A stretch of DNA of 26,694 bases, from contig JACNFQ010000057.1 in NCBI GenBank assembly GCA_014384545.1, positions 1-26,694 on the forward strand. Direction: 5' to 3'. The position numbers were made by a program, and so were the translations under genes. This document shows positions 6,673 to 14,301 of this stretch, piece after piece (position 1 is the first letter of the stretch; each line of letters begins with the position of its first letter). This DNA comes from a bacterium. GTDB lineage: Bacteria; UBP7; UBA6624. The notes beneath the pieces are model-generated. The model was given only the letters and a program-made list of their open reading frames with translations, ran no database searches and was not told the origin of the DNA.

Positions 6673-6890
6673 GGGATTGCACGACCCACTCCGGGGTGGT
6701 GGATGGCTAGACTCTCTCCCAGTCCCTATGAACTTGAGCGTGTCCCCGCTTCGCCGAGGGATTGCATGTCCCGCTCCGGGGTGGTGGATAGCTAGACTCT
6801 CTCCCAGTCCCTATGAACTTGAGTGTGTCCCCGCTTCGCCGAGGGATTGCATGTCCCGCTCCGGGGTGGTGGATAGCTAGACTCTCTCCC
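6673..6890. repeat. 85-bp tandem repeat, about 2.6 copies
   Basis: Units start at 6673, 6758 and 6843 (each GGGATTGCA...), with period 85 bp. Copy 3 stops after 48 nt, at CTCTCTCCC. Copies 2 and 3 are nearly identical; copy 1 differs at a few positions (CACGACCCAC versus CATGTCCCGC, GGATGGC versus GGATAGC). Each copy contains TCCGGGGTGGTGGAT, GCTAGACTCTCTCCC and CCCCGCTTCGCCGA. Open frames across it are low-complexity artefacts of the repeat. Confidence 0.9.
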
Positions 6891-6894
6891 CCCC

Positions 6895-7035
6895 TTATCT
6901 TTTGGTGCTCCTGGGGGTAGTTGGATCCTCTTCCCTCTTTTTCTCATTGATCATCCAAGCTAAGTCGCGACTCAAGTCTTGTATAGAAGATGGTGCGGGC
7001 AAACCCTTGCGATGCCACCGGGGTAGATTGACCAC
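6895..7035 (-). CDS. Possible 46-aa protein downstream of tRNA-Ala
   Basis: A GTG at 7035, 2 nt after the tRNA-Ala 3' end, opens 46 codons to TAA at 6897-6895. The translation includes GLPAPSSIQDLSRDLAWMINEKK and ends REEDPTTPRSTKR, a plausible small, basic, soluble protein with one predicted helix. There is no Shine-Dalgarno site or TANNNT box at the GTG, and in-frame TTG or ATG codons further in are alternatives. It could be a remnant of a longer gene or a chance frame. It belongs to no family I recognise. Confidence 0.3.
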   Translation of the reverse strand: MVNLPRWHRKGLPAPSSIQDLSRDLAWMINEKKREEDPTTPRSTKR

Positions 7036-7036
7036 T

Positions 7037-7107
7037 TGGAGCCGGGGGGAATCGAACCCCCAACTGGTGATTGCGAACCACCTGTTATTCCGTTTAACTA
7101 CGGCCCC
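7037..7107 (-). tRNA. tRNA-Ala (anticodon CGC)
   Basis: A 71-nt cloverleaf on the minus strand. Acceptor GGGGCCG/CGGCTCC carries the alanine identity pair G3-U70, discriminator A is present, and the D stem is GTTA/TAAC. The anticodon stem GGTGG/TCACC has loop TTCGCAA, and the T arm is GGGGG-TTCGATT-CCCCC. Anticodon CGC reads GCG. CCA is not encoded. It is divergent from tRNA-Ser across a 49-nt spacer. Confidence 0.95.
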
Positions 7108-7122
7108 AATACCGAGAAGTTG

Positions 7123-7128
7123 ATTCTA
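7123..7128 (-). promoter_or_regulatory. Putative -10 box for tRNA-Ala
   Basis: TAGAAT on the minus strand lies 15 nt before the tRNA-Ala 5' end. I see no good -35 hexamer at 16-18 nt. It uses the same hexamer as the protein-gene promoters in this window. Confidence 0.5.
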
Positions 7129-7140
7129 CTGGGGCGGTTC

Positions 7141-7146
7141 TAGAAT
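7141..7146 (+). promoter_or_regulatory. Putative -10 box for tRNA-Ser
   Basis: TAGAAT lies 10 nt before the tRNA-Ser 5' end at 7157. A TTGATT at 7120-7125 could act as a -35 element with a short 15-nt spacer. The context GGTTCTAGAAT also occurs before the 576-aa gene at 19683-19692. Confidence 0.55.
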
Positions 7147-7156
7147 CCCCTTACAC

Positions 7157-7246
7157 GGTGGGATGGCCGAGCGGACGAAGGCGCACGCCTCGAAAGCGTG
7201 TAGGCGGTGATGAATCGTCTCGGGGGTTCGAATCCCTCTCCCACCG
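7157..7246 (+). tRNA. tRNA-Ser (anticodon CGA)
   Basis: A 90-nt class II tRNA. Acceptor GGTGGGA/TCCCACC is followed by discriminator G, the anticodon stem CACGC/GCGTG has loop CTCGAAA with anticodon CGA at 7191-7193 (reads TCG), and there is a long variable arm and a T-loop TTCGAAT. CCA is not encoded. Confidence 0.97.
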
Positions 7247-7283
7247 GAGGCTTGTCGCCCCTCTCCTGCCTAACGGCTCTACA

Positions 7284-7289
7284 TAGAAT
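7284..7289 (+). promoter_or_regulatory. -10 box TAGAAT, leaderless start for hisS
   Basis: TAGAAT is followed by CCCACT and ATG at 7296, placing the expected transcription start at or within a base or two of the start codon. No Shine-Dalgarno site is present. It would drive the hisS-aspS-dipeptidase operon. Confidence 0.65.
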
Positions 7290-7295
7290 CCCACT

Positions 7296-8543
7296 ATGCC
7301 TCACCAACGCCCGAAAGGAACCCGCGATCTTGATGCGGGGCTAATGGCTCGATTTGAGGATATTCGGTTTTCTTTTGTGAGGATTGCCGAAGAGATGGGG
7401 TATTCTCTGGTGGAGTTCCCTGTACTGGAAAGTGTTGATCTCTTTGAGCGTTCTACCGGAGAAACGACCGATGTCGTTCAAAAGCAGATGTACCGGCTTC
7501 AAGACGGTGCAGGTAGAGATTTGGCACTTCGCCCTGAAGGGACGCCAGGATTGGTGCGCGCTGCGATTCAGGAAGGGTGGTTGGGTGGTCGGAATGGCGA
7601 ACGGTTTGCCTACTATGGTCCTTTCTTTAGGTACGAGCGCCCCCAAAAGGGGAGGTATCGGCAGTTTGTTCAGTTGGGTGCCGAGTTTATTGGATCGGAT
7701 ACGCCTCAAGCTGATGCAGAGACGATTCTCCTCTTAGCCCAACTCCTTGAGGAGTTAGAGATTGAACATACCTTCAAGATAAACACACTAGGAACGCCCA
7801 AAGAAAGAGAAAACTACCGAGAAGTCCTTACATCTTGGCTTACAGAAAGAAAAGAGAAACTACCTAAAGAAGACCAAGCAAACCTAACCCGCAACCCCTT
7901 GCGGATCCTTGATAGTAAGCGTCCCCAAACGCGCGCCTTGTTGGGGGATGCCCCCACCATCTTGGATCAATTGGGCGAAGCATCTAAGAGTAGGTTTTCA
8001 AGAGTGATTTCTCTGTTGGAAGAAGCAGATATCCCTTTTGAGGTGGATCCCTTTCTTGTTCGAGGGCTGGACTACTACACCCAAACTGTCTTTGAAGCTG
8101 TGGGGGCAGAAGGGGCCCAAGATGCCTTTGGCGGGGGGGGGAGATACGACGGTTTGGTAAAGACCCTTGGTGGACCCGACCTTCCCGCAGTCGGTTTTGC
8201 TGCAGGGGTAGATAGGTTAGCCCAGGCAACGGACTACTTCGAGGAGCCGCTTCCCTGCCTCTTGATTCCTTTGGGTGATGTGGGGAGAGAAGAGGCATGG
8301 CATCTCGCTCTAGAGCTGTGGGCAGAGGGTATCTCTGTAAGAGTGGCATGGCACGAAGATAACCTCTCAAAAGCCCTGAAACGAGCACATGCCAGTGGGG
8401 CTGCTTGGGTCATGATCTTGGGCGAAAATGAACTCAACGCTGAAGTGGCTACCTTGCGAAACATGGAGACCGGCAACCAAAAGACCGTCCCTCTCAAACC
8501 CTCCCTTATCAAGAGAGCTTTGGGTCAAGATGAAGATGAATAA
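7296..8543 (+). CDS. hisS: Histidyl-tRNA synthetase
   Basis: Class II synthetase charging tRNA-His. The N-terminus PKGTRDL is typical. Motif 1 lies around [10 protein letters not shown] with the [16 protein letters not shown] segment; motif 2 is [24 protein letters not shown]; the histidine-specific motif is [22 protein letters not shown] and [10 protein letters not shown] form motif 3. The C-terminal anticodon-binding domain starts near [11 protein letters not shown]. Its 415 aa is normal. The start is fixed by the ATG with an upstream TAGAAT box. It overlaps aspS; hisS-aspS pairing is common in bacteria. Confidence 0.97.
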   Translation: MPHQRPKGTRDLDAGLMARFEDIRFSFVRIAEEMGYSLVEFPVLESVDLFERSTGETTDVVQKQMYRLQDGAGRDLALRPEGTPGLVRAAIQEGWLGGRNGERFAYYGPFFRYERPQKGRYRQFVQLGAEFIGSDTPQADAETILLLAQLLEELEIEHTFKINTLGTPKERENYREVLTSWLTERKEKLPKEDQANLTRNPLRILDSKRPQTRALLGDAPTILDQLGEASKSRFSRVISLLEEADIPFEVDPFLVRGLDYYTQTVFEAVGAEGAQDAFGGGGRYDGLVKTLGGPDLPAVGFAAGVDRLAQATDYFEEPLPCLLIPLGDVGREEAWHLALELWAEGISVRVAWHEDNLSKALKRAHASGAAWVMILGENELNAEVATLRNMETGNQKTVPLKPSLIKRALGQDEDE

Positions 8544-10257
8544 GGGTCTGGGCGGGCGTCAACTTGCAGGGGAGCTCCGGGCAACGGATGCGGGCAACCC
8601 CGTTCGCCTCTTGGGATGGGTCCAAACCCTGCGTGAGTTTGGTGGGAAGTCTTTCCTTGACCTCCGTGATGTCTCAGGGTTGGTCCAAGTCGTTCTTGAA
8701 GGCGACTTCCCTCGCCCGAGGAGAGAGTGGGTCGTTGAGATCATAGGCACGGTTCGAATGCGCCCCGACCCCAACCCCGATTTGCCGACGGGTCAGGTTG
8801 AGATCGTTGCCGATGCACTTTCCGTTCTCAACGAAGCCCAGACCCCCCCTCTTTATGTAGATAAGGACGACAACGAGCCCGATGAGCTGCGGTTCAAATA
8901 TCGCTACCTAGACCTTCGGCGCCCTCAAAGGGGGGAGGTGCTCGCTTTGCGTAGCAAGATCGTCCACTCACTAAGGGATCTCCTCCACAACGAGGGGTTC
9001 TTAGATGTGGAAACGCCCGTCCTGACAAAAAGTACCCCCGAAGGTGCTAGGGATTTCCTTGTGCCTAGCAGGGAACGCAAAGGGTCTTGGTATGCCCTTC
9101 CCCAAAGCCCTCAGTTGTTCAAACAGACCCTTATGGGGAGTGGCATTGAAAGATACTACCAGATCGTGAGATGTTTTCGTGATGAGGACTTGCGGGGCAA
9201 CCGTCAACCCGAGTTTACTCAGTTGGATTTGGAGATGGCGTTTGTCAATGAAGAGGATATCTTTGGGTTGGGTGAACGCCTCTTTGGTGCTGCAATGACG
9301 TCTGCTGGGCACCCCCTCTCAGCACCTTTTATCCGGATGACCCACACCGATGCTCTAAAGAACTACGGCATCGACAAACCTGATACCCGTTTCCCAGCCC
9401 CGCTTTACGACCTTGCCCCCACCCTTGGAGGAAAAGGAATCAAGTTTTTGGATGGTGCTTTGGAGAAGGGCGGGATTGTGGTGGGGATGGCGGTTGCAGG
9501 GTTCTTTCCCAGTAGGAAGGTTGTGTCCACGCTTGAAGAGCACGCCAAGCGCATGGGTGCAGGTGGTTTGGCTTGGGCGGTTCGTGAAGGGGGTTCTTGG
9601 CGGGGAGGGGTTGCGGGGTTTGCTGACCACGTCGCCTTGGATGAGAGTATTAATCTTTGCGGCGTGGCAGGAGACGGTGTTCTCTTTTTTGCTTCTGGAG
9701 ATGCGCTTTCTAGCAGATTGGGTTTGGGAGCAGTCCACCGTTCGCTTCGGGATAACGGCGACTTGGGTAAGCCCAACACCCCCCACGCTTTCTGTTGGGT
9801 AACAGACTTTCCCCTTTTTGAATCTGACGGAGATGGTGGGGTAGTCCCTAGCCACCATCCCTTCACTCTTCCACGAGGAGATCTTCCTCTGTTAGAGAAT
9901 GACCCCCTTTCCCTTTCTAGCTATGCCTACGACTTGGTGATGGACGGGGAAGAGATTGCTAGTGGTTCACTTCGCTGCCATAACCACGACCTCCAGATTC
10001 GAATCCTCAAGACGTTGGGGCATAGCGAGGAATCCCTTGGAGAGAGGTTTGGTTTTTTCCTAGAGATGATGAGGTATGGTCTCCCTCCCCATGGGGGATT
10101 AGCCGTAGGTATTGATCGGTTGGTGATGCTTCTAACGGGGTCACCCAGCATTCGGGACGTCATTGCGTTTCCCAAGTCTGCCAGTGGCGTCTGTTTCCTG
10201 ACCGATGCTCCTGGAGTTGCAGACCCACATAGCCTAGACGGCCTTCTTGACACTTGA
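8530..10257 (+). CDS. aspS: Aspartyl-tRNA synthetase, bacterial type
   Basis: Class II synthetase charging tRNA-Asp. The N-terminal OB fold ([29 protein letters not shown]) is followed by motif 1 ([32 protein letters not shown]), motif 2 ([27 protein letters not shown]), a bacterial GAD insertion, [13 protein letters not shown], and motif 3 ([20 protein letters not shown]). Two adjacent ATGs at 8530 and 8536 are possible starts, both inside the end of hisS (overlap 14 or 8 nt). A longer in-frame extension to 8428 is rejected because it reads through hisS coding sequence without homology. Length is 573-575 aa. Whether it also charges tRNA-Asn cannot be judged from this window. Confidence 0.96.
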   Translation: MKMNKGLGGRQLAGELRATDAGNPVRLLGWVQTLREFGGKSFLDLRDVSGLVQVVLEGDFPRPRREWVVEIIGTVRMRPDPNPDLPTGQVEIVADALSVLNEAQTPPLYVDKDDNEPDELRFKYRYLDLRRPQRGEVLALRSKIVHSLRDLLHNEGFLDVETPVLTKSTPEGARDFLVPSRERKGSWYALPQSPQLFKQTLMGSGIERYYQIVRCFRDEDLRGNRQPEFTQLDLEMAFVNEEDIFGLGERLFGAAMTSAGHPLSAPFIRMTHTDALKNYGIDKPDTRFPAPLYDLAPTLGGKGIKFLDGALEKGGIVVGMAVAGFFPSRKVVSTLEEHAKRMGAGGLAWAVREGGSWRGGVAGFADHVALDESINLCGVAGDGVLFFASGDALSSRLGLGAVHRSLRDNGDLGKPNTPHAFCWVTDFPLFESDGDGGVVPSHHPFTLPRGDLPLLENDPLSLSSYAYDLVMDGEEIASGSLRCHNHDLQIRILKTLGHSEESLGERFGFFLEMMRYGLPPHGGLAVGIDRLVMLLTGSPSIRDVIAFPKSASGVCFLTDAPGVADPHSLDGLLDT

Positions 10258-11198
10258 TTCCGGTCTTTGACCTCCATTGCGACACCCTGACCAAGGGGGG
10301 GGCAGAGGGGCTGTCAGGCGACCCCAACCTTCAATGGGATTTGCCTCGGTTCAAACAGGGAGGAGGGCAACTCCAAGTCCACGCTATCTTCACCCCCCCA
10401 AAACTCCGTATGGGAGACGCGACCCTCTTTGCAATCTCCCATATTGGAGAATGGGAGAGATACCTAAGAGAAAACGAGGTGGGTGCGGTGCGTTCCCAAG
10501 CGGACTTGGAGGGAGAAGGTTCTCTTTCCCTCTTAGCTTTGGAGGATGGTGCACCCTTGGGCGGAGAACTGTCCATGTTGGATTTTTTCTTTGAACTGGG
10601 AGTCCGCTTGATTACCCTCGTTTGGTCCTGCGACAACGAGGTGGGTCGGGGGGTAACGGGCACAGGCCCCGCCCTAACTCCGTTTGGGAAGAACCTCCTT
10701 ACTAAGATGGAAAACCTTGGAGTCGCTGTCGATCTCTCCCACGCTAGCGAGGGGCTGTTTTGGGATGTTCTGGAAAGGGCAACCAAACCCCCTTTAGCCA
10801 GCCATAGCAACGCCCGTGCCTTAAGAGACCATCCCCGCAACTTGACAGATTCTCAACTCATCGCACTGGGCAAGAAGGGGGGGCTTGTCGGACTTACCTT
10901 TGTCCCTGCATTCATTGGATGCCCCCCCTCAAAGGAGGTGGAATGGGAGTTTGCTCTGGAGGAGGGAGCCAGCCAACTAGCGAACCATGCACGCCACATC
11001 GCTGACTTGGCAGGAGTGGAAATCTTGGCTTTAGGGAGTGATTTTGATGGCACCACGAATCCTGTCGTGGGGGATGCCTCGGGCTACCAAGAGGTTCTCC
11101 TCCCCGCTCTTGACGGTGTCGGGTTTTCTAGGGTTGAAGTGGAAGGCATTTTCCACGCCAATGCCCATCGCTACTTGTCCACAGTTCTTCCCACCTAA
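10254..11198 (+). CDS. Membrane dipeptidase, peptidase family M19
   Basis: Zinc-dependent dipeptidase of the renal-dipeptidase fold. The N-terminal metal motif is FDLHCDTL (HxD). Further ligand segments are [17 protein letters not shown] and [17 protein letters not shown], with [10 protein letters not shown] near residue 260 as the family-typical C-terminal signature. There is no signal peptide, so it is probably cytoplasmic. Its 314 aa is slightly short for the family. The TTG start at 10254 overlaps the aspS stop as TTGA, giving [10 protein letters not shown] with the metal motif at the expected distance from the N-terminus. It is the last gene of the hisS operon and converges on mutS with a 24-nt gap. 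Confidence 0.92.
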   Translation: MIPVFDLHCDTLTKGGAEGLSGDPNLQWDLPRFKQGGGQLQVHAIFTPPKLRMGDATLFAISHIGEWERYLRENEVGAVRSQADLEGEGSLSLLALEDGAPLGGELSMLDFFFELGVRLITLVWSCDNEVGRGVTGTGPALTPFGKNLLTKMENLGVAVDLSHASEGLFWDVLERATKPPLASHSNARALRDHPRNLTDSQLIALGKKGGLVGLTFVPAFIGCPPSKEVEWEFALEEGASQLANHARHIADLAGVEILALGSDFDGTTNPVVGDASGYQEVLLPALDGVGFSRVEVEGIFHANAHRYLSTVLPT

Positions 11199-11222
11199 GC
11201 GCTGAACACTTTGGGAGAGATG

Positions 11223-13643
11223 CTAGAACAGCCCTTGCTGAGCGGGAGGTTCGGGCTCGGCGGGGGGTCGGTCTTGGGCAGGGGACAAGTGCCCAAGGTC
11301 GTCCAAGATCTCCTGCGCTCTTCGCAATACCAACGGGGGAAACCCAGCCATTTTCGCAACTTCTATCCCATAGGACCTATCCGCCCTCCCCTCCCCCACC
11401 TGATGGAGGAAATGAATCTTGGGCCCCTGCCTGGCAACCTCCATCTGGAGATTGAAGATCCCCTCCCTTTCCTCCATGGCGCAGAGTTCATGGTAGTGGG
11501 TGGCAAAGAGAGTTCGACACCCCAAGTGGGCTAGATGTTCAGCCACCGCTTGGGCAATTGCCATCCCGTCATAGGTTGCGGTCCCTCGTCCAATCTCGTC
11601 CAAGATAACAACGCTCTTTTTCGTCGCTTGGTGAAGGATAGCGGCCGTCTCCGACATCTCAACGAGGAAAGTACTACGACCTTCTGCAATTGCATCACTG
11701 GAGCCAATGCGTGCAAAGAGAGCATCCACTACCCCAAAACGGAAGGAGTTTGCTGGGACGAAAGCTCCTGCCTGCGCCAAGACAGCCAACAGCCCCGCGG
11801 TGCGGATATAGGTGCTTTTTCCTGCCATGTTAGGACCTGTCACCAGCCCCAAGATACGACTCGGTCCCATCTTGAAGGGATTGGGGACATAGTCGCCCAT
11901 AGGGAGGGAAGCCTCCGCCACGGGGTGTCGGCTTTCCTCAGCAACAAAGTCGCTCCCCTCCTCTAATATCGGACGTACCCAACCTCCTTCCTCGGCAACT
12001 TGGGCAAGGGATACCTCGGTGTCCAGCCCTCCCAAGCGATCTGAGAGCTCTAAGAGCACCCTAGCGCTTTTCTCAACATCCAAAACCAGCCTAGCGAACG
12101 CAGAGCGTTGGGCGGCGCGCCAACGCTCTTCTGCCAAGAGAAGTTCTTTCTCTCTCTCCTTGAGTTCTTCTGTGAAATACCTCTCGGCATTCGCCATCGT
12201 CTGTTTTCGGATATAACCCTCTGGAACCTTCTCTAGATGAGTCTTTGTGATCTCAATATACCACCCAAAAACACGGTTGTGTTTTACCCGAAGACTGGGT
12301 ATTTGCCTCTTCTCTCTCTCCTCTTGTTCGTACCCTCTAAACCAACTTACCCCTTCGTTCTTTATCCTGTCCCACTTGGCTAACACCTTGTCAAAAGAGG
12401 GGCGAATAAACTCCTCTATATCGGGATTATCTGGGAGTGCTTCTTCAAGCAACGCCAGCAATTTCAAGGGGGGCTCTATCTCCCACCCCTCTGCCTTTTG
12501 CTCATTGAGAAGCGTATGGGCTTTACGGGCACGCAACAGCGCTTCCCTGATTGCTACTAAGTCTCTGGGAAGTGCTCTACCCGCCTCTACCCGCCAAGCC
12601 GCTCGTGCCAAATCGGGAGTTCCTTTCAGCACTGAAGTTACCGTTTCACAGAAAAGGGGTCTCTCTACCAGCCATTCCAATCGATTCCACCTCTCTTCAA
12701 TCCTCTCTCTTGAAGTAAGAGGGGCTTCTAGTCTCTCTGTGAGTTCCCTTCGGCCCATCGCCGTTTGAGTCTTGTTGCAGAGGGCAACGAGGGATGGCGC
12801 TTCCCCAGAAATCCCCAGTTGGCGCGCTGTTACTCGGTCTATCAACATCCGGTCGCCATCACGCTCTATCCCCACACCCAGGGATAGCCCTTTCTTCCAT
12901 TTTCCCACTCGGTCAGCAAACCCCAAGGCGTGGGCTAATGCTACTTTGGACTGTGTCACCCCACGCAAACCCATCCCCTCCACTTTTTCAGGAGAGAGGA
13001 ATCTCTCTAGGGGTCTTATCTCTTTGGTGGGAACTGGATAGGTGCTTCCCAAACGCCATCTACCCCTAAGACGGGCAATCTCTGTCACAGAGATTTTCCC
13101 AGAAATAATGACCTCTGCAGGCACCCTTTTCTCTATCGCTTCAGTCACCTTGTCAAATCCTGAACTCCTGGGAACTTGTTGGAGTTTCGCTTGCCCCAAA
13201 CTAACCTCCAGCGAGGCTAGCCCCCAAGCAGTCTTTCCTCCATGAATCGCTAAGAGCCAATTGGCATCCATCCCCAAATGGCCCTCAGCCGTCAGGGTTC
13301 CTGGCGTAATCACCTCCACGACTTCTCGTCTCACAAGCCCTTTCGCTACCGAAGCATCTTCCACTTGGTCAGCAAGTGCAACCGAGTAACCTCGCTTGAC
13401 CAACCTGCGGATGTAGTCTGAAGCACTCCTCATAGGAATCCCACACATCGGTACGGACTCTCTCCTACCCGTGCGACGACTCGTCAAGACTAAGTCCAGA
13501 ATCTCCGAAGCCACAACAGCATCATCCCTAAACATTTCGTAGAAATCTCCCAGTTGGTAGAGGACAATCGCCTGAGGGTGCTCTGCCTTCAGGGAAAGGT
13601 ATTGCCGGATCATCGGTGTAGCGAATTTTTCCCCCGTTGGCAT
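11223..13643 (-). CDS. mutS: DNA mismatch repair protein MutS
   Basis: Mismatch-recognition ATPase. The N-terminal ATPMIRQYLSLKAEHP and GDFYEMFRDDA (F-x-E mismatch wedge) lie within the first 40 residues. The Walker A GPNMAGKSTYIR is near residue 605 of 806, then SDAIAEGRSTFLVEMSE, Walker B VVILDEIGRGTATYDG and TLFATHYHEL. The C-terminus ends in QQGLF, resembling a beta-clamp-binding peptide. The start MPTGEKFATPM at 13643 is chosen over the upstream in-frame start at 13691 for family length and because TACGAT lies 7 nt upstream. No mutL occurs in the window. Confidence 0.97.
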   Translation of the reverse strand: MPTGEKFATPMIRQYLSLKAEHPQAIVLYQLGDFYEMFRDDAVVASEILDLVLTSRRTGRRESVPMCGIPMRSASDYIRRLVKRGYSVALADQVEDASVAKGLVRREVVEVITPGTLTAEGHLGMDANWLLAIHGGKTAWGLASLEVSLGQAKLQQVPRSSGFDKVTEAIEKRVPAEVIISGKISVTEIARLRGRWRLGSTYPVPTKEIRPLERFLSPEKVEGMGLRGVTQSKVALAHALGFADRVGKWKKGLSLGVGIERDGDRMLIDRVTARQLGISGEAPSLVALCNKTQTAMGRRELTERLEAPLTSRERIEERWNRLEWLVERPLFCETVTSVLKGTPDLARAAWRVEAGRALPRDLVAIREALLRARKAHTLLNEQKAEGWEIEPPLKLLALLEEALPDNPDIEEFIRPSFDKVLAKWDRIKNEGVSWFRGYEQEEREKRQIPSLRVKHNRVFGWYIEITKTHLEKVPEGYIRKQTMANAERYFTEELKEREKELLLAEERWRAAQRSAFARLVLDVEKSARVLLELSDRLGGLDTEVSLAQVAEEGGWVRPILEEGSDFVAEESRHPVAEASLPMGDYVPNPFKMGPSRILGLVTGPNMAGKSTYIRTAGLLAVLAQAGAFVPANSFRFGVVDALFARIGSSDAIAEGRSTFLVEMSETAAILHQATKKSVVILDEIGRGTATYDGMAIAQAVAEHLAHLGCRTLFATHYHELCAMEEREGIFNLQMEVARQGPKIHFLHQVGEGRADRSYGIEVAKMAGFPPLVLRRAQEILDDLGHLSPAQDRPPAEPEPPAQQGLF

Positions 13644-13650
13644 AAGGGCT

Positions 13651-13656
13651 ATCGTA
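13651..13656 (-). promoter_or_regulatory. -10 box TACGAT, leaderless start for mutS
   Basis: TACGAT on the minus strand is followed by 7 nt and the mutS ATG. There is no Shine-Dalgarno site. It fits TANNNT-N7-start. Confidence 0.5.
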
Positions 13657-13712
13657 TGACAATTGACACACTGCCCACATCCGAACCCCACCAGATTACC
13701 TTAGGTCGGAGC

Positions 13713-13968
13713 GTCCACGCCCCCGCATGTGGCAAGGCGTGGACATGAGGGACGTAGGCCAAGACCGGGCGCTGGCGTCTGGTCTTGCGCCGGAGCACCC
13801 GACATGGTGGCTCGGAGAGCCACAATCCTTGCCCTAAAGTGGTGACCTCCCTAAAGGGATGTGGCAAGGCGTGGAAGGGTCGCCCTAAAGGGATGGGTTG
13901 TATGTGGCGACGGGACAGATGCGACGGCGACTGTTCCGTCGCCCTAACGGGATGGGGTGAGGCGAGGG
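13713..13968. repeat. Intergenic palindromic repeat block (shared with 26440-26694)
   Basis: The gene-free stretch between mutS and fixX is made of repeat elements. A perfect 9-bp inverted repeat GTCCACGCC/GGCGTGGAC with a 14-nt loop lies at 13713-13744, followed by ATGAGGGACG. The 21 bases at 13789-13809 recur exactly at 26674-26694. The half-palindrome ATGTGGCAAGGCGTGGA recurs at 13859-13875. CCCTAAAGGGATG-like copies occur near 13848, 13883 and 13942 (last as CCCTAACGGGATG). Much of it is related, partly in inverse orientation, to the block at the right end of the window. I see no transposase or credible ORF. Confidence 0.85.
13921..13942 (-). terminator. Hairpin beyond the fixX end, possible terminator
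   Basis: A perfect 7-bp inverted repeat GCGACGG/CCGTCGC with an 8-nt loop lies 26 nt past the fixX stop. It has no T-run, so intrinsic termination is uncertain; it may simply be part of the repeat block. Confidence 0.3.
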
Positions 13969-14301
13969 CTAGCCGTGGGCGTTGCGGATGCCAAAACCAC
14001 CCTTAGGGAAGACCCAAAGGATGTGGTCTGGGGCTAGTATTTGGCAAGTACCACACTCAATACAGTTCTCCCATCCAATCTCTAGTGCGCCATCTTCGCC
14101 CTTTTCGTAAACCTTAGCTGGGCACGCCCACTGGAGGGCTTCAAACGCCTTGTTGCCCCAATCCCGGTCATCACCAATACAAGTAATGTGGGTTTCGGCA
14201 TGGTGGTCGTGGTTGATAGTGAATAGTTTTTCTTCGATCGTCGTTGCCTGTGTGACGCCTTTGGCGTCGCCACCTTCGTTATCTGTTGAGCTATCGTTCA
14301 C
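13969..14301 (-). CDS. fixX: Ferredoxin-like protein FixX
   Basis: A [4Fe-4S] ferredoxin-like partner of the FixC flavoprotein. TIEEKLFTINHDHHAETHI aligns with the FixX N-terminus. The cluster Cys are in the segment ALQWACPAKVY and in NCIECGTCQI, giving four, and the family C-terminus is WVFPKGGFGIRNAHG. The GTG at 14301 is preferred because it overlaps the fixC stop as GTGA; another in-frame GTG lies at 14319. The preferred start gives 110 aa, with a short acidic N-terminal extension before the conserved region. It is the last gene of the pnt-fixCX operon. Confidence 0.93.
   Translation of the reverse strand: MNDSSTDNEGGDAKGVTQATTIEEKLFTINHDHHAETHITCIGDDRDWGNKAFEALQWACPAKVYEKGEDGALEIGWENCIECGTCQILAPDHILWVFPKGGFGIRNAHG

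Noticed and set aside
6421-6880. Rightward reading frames across the repeat region
   Set aside because: Their repeats are simply the 85-bp DNA units translated, and the left part is antisense to the barrel-like gene.
6673-6890. CRISPR array
   Set aside because: The units are contiguous 85-bp near-identical copies with no short repeat/unique spacer alternation, and no cas gene is present.
8428-8529. N-terminal extension of aspS
   Set aside because: It lies entirely inside hisS in another frame, shows no homology, and the OB fold starts right after the 8530/8536 ATGs.
9355-9866. Long antisense reading frames within aspS (and similar ones inside the M19 and mutS genes)
   Set aside because: Low-complexity translations without domain features, lying fully opposite well-conserved genes.
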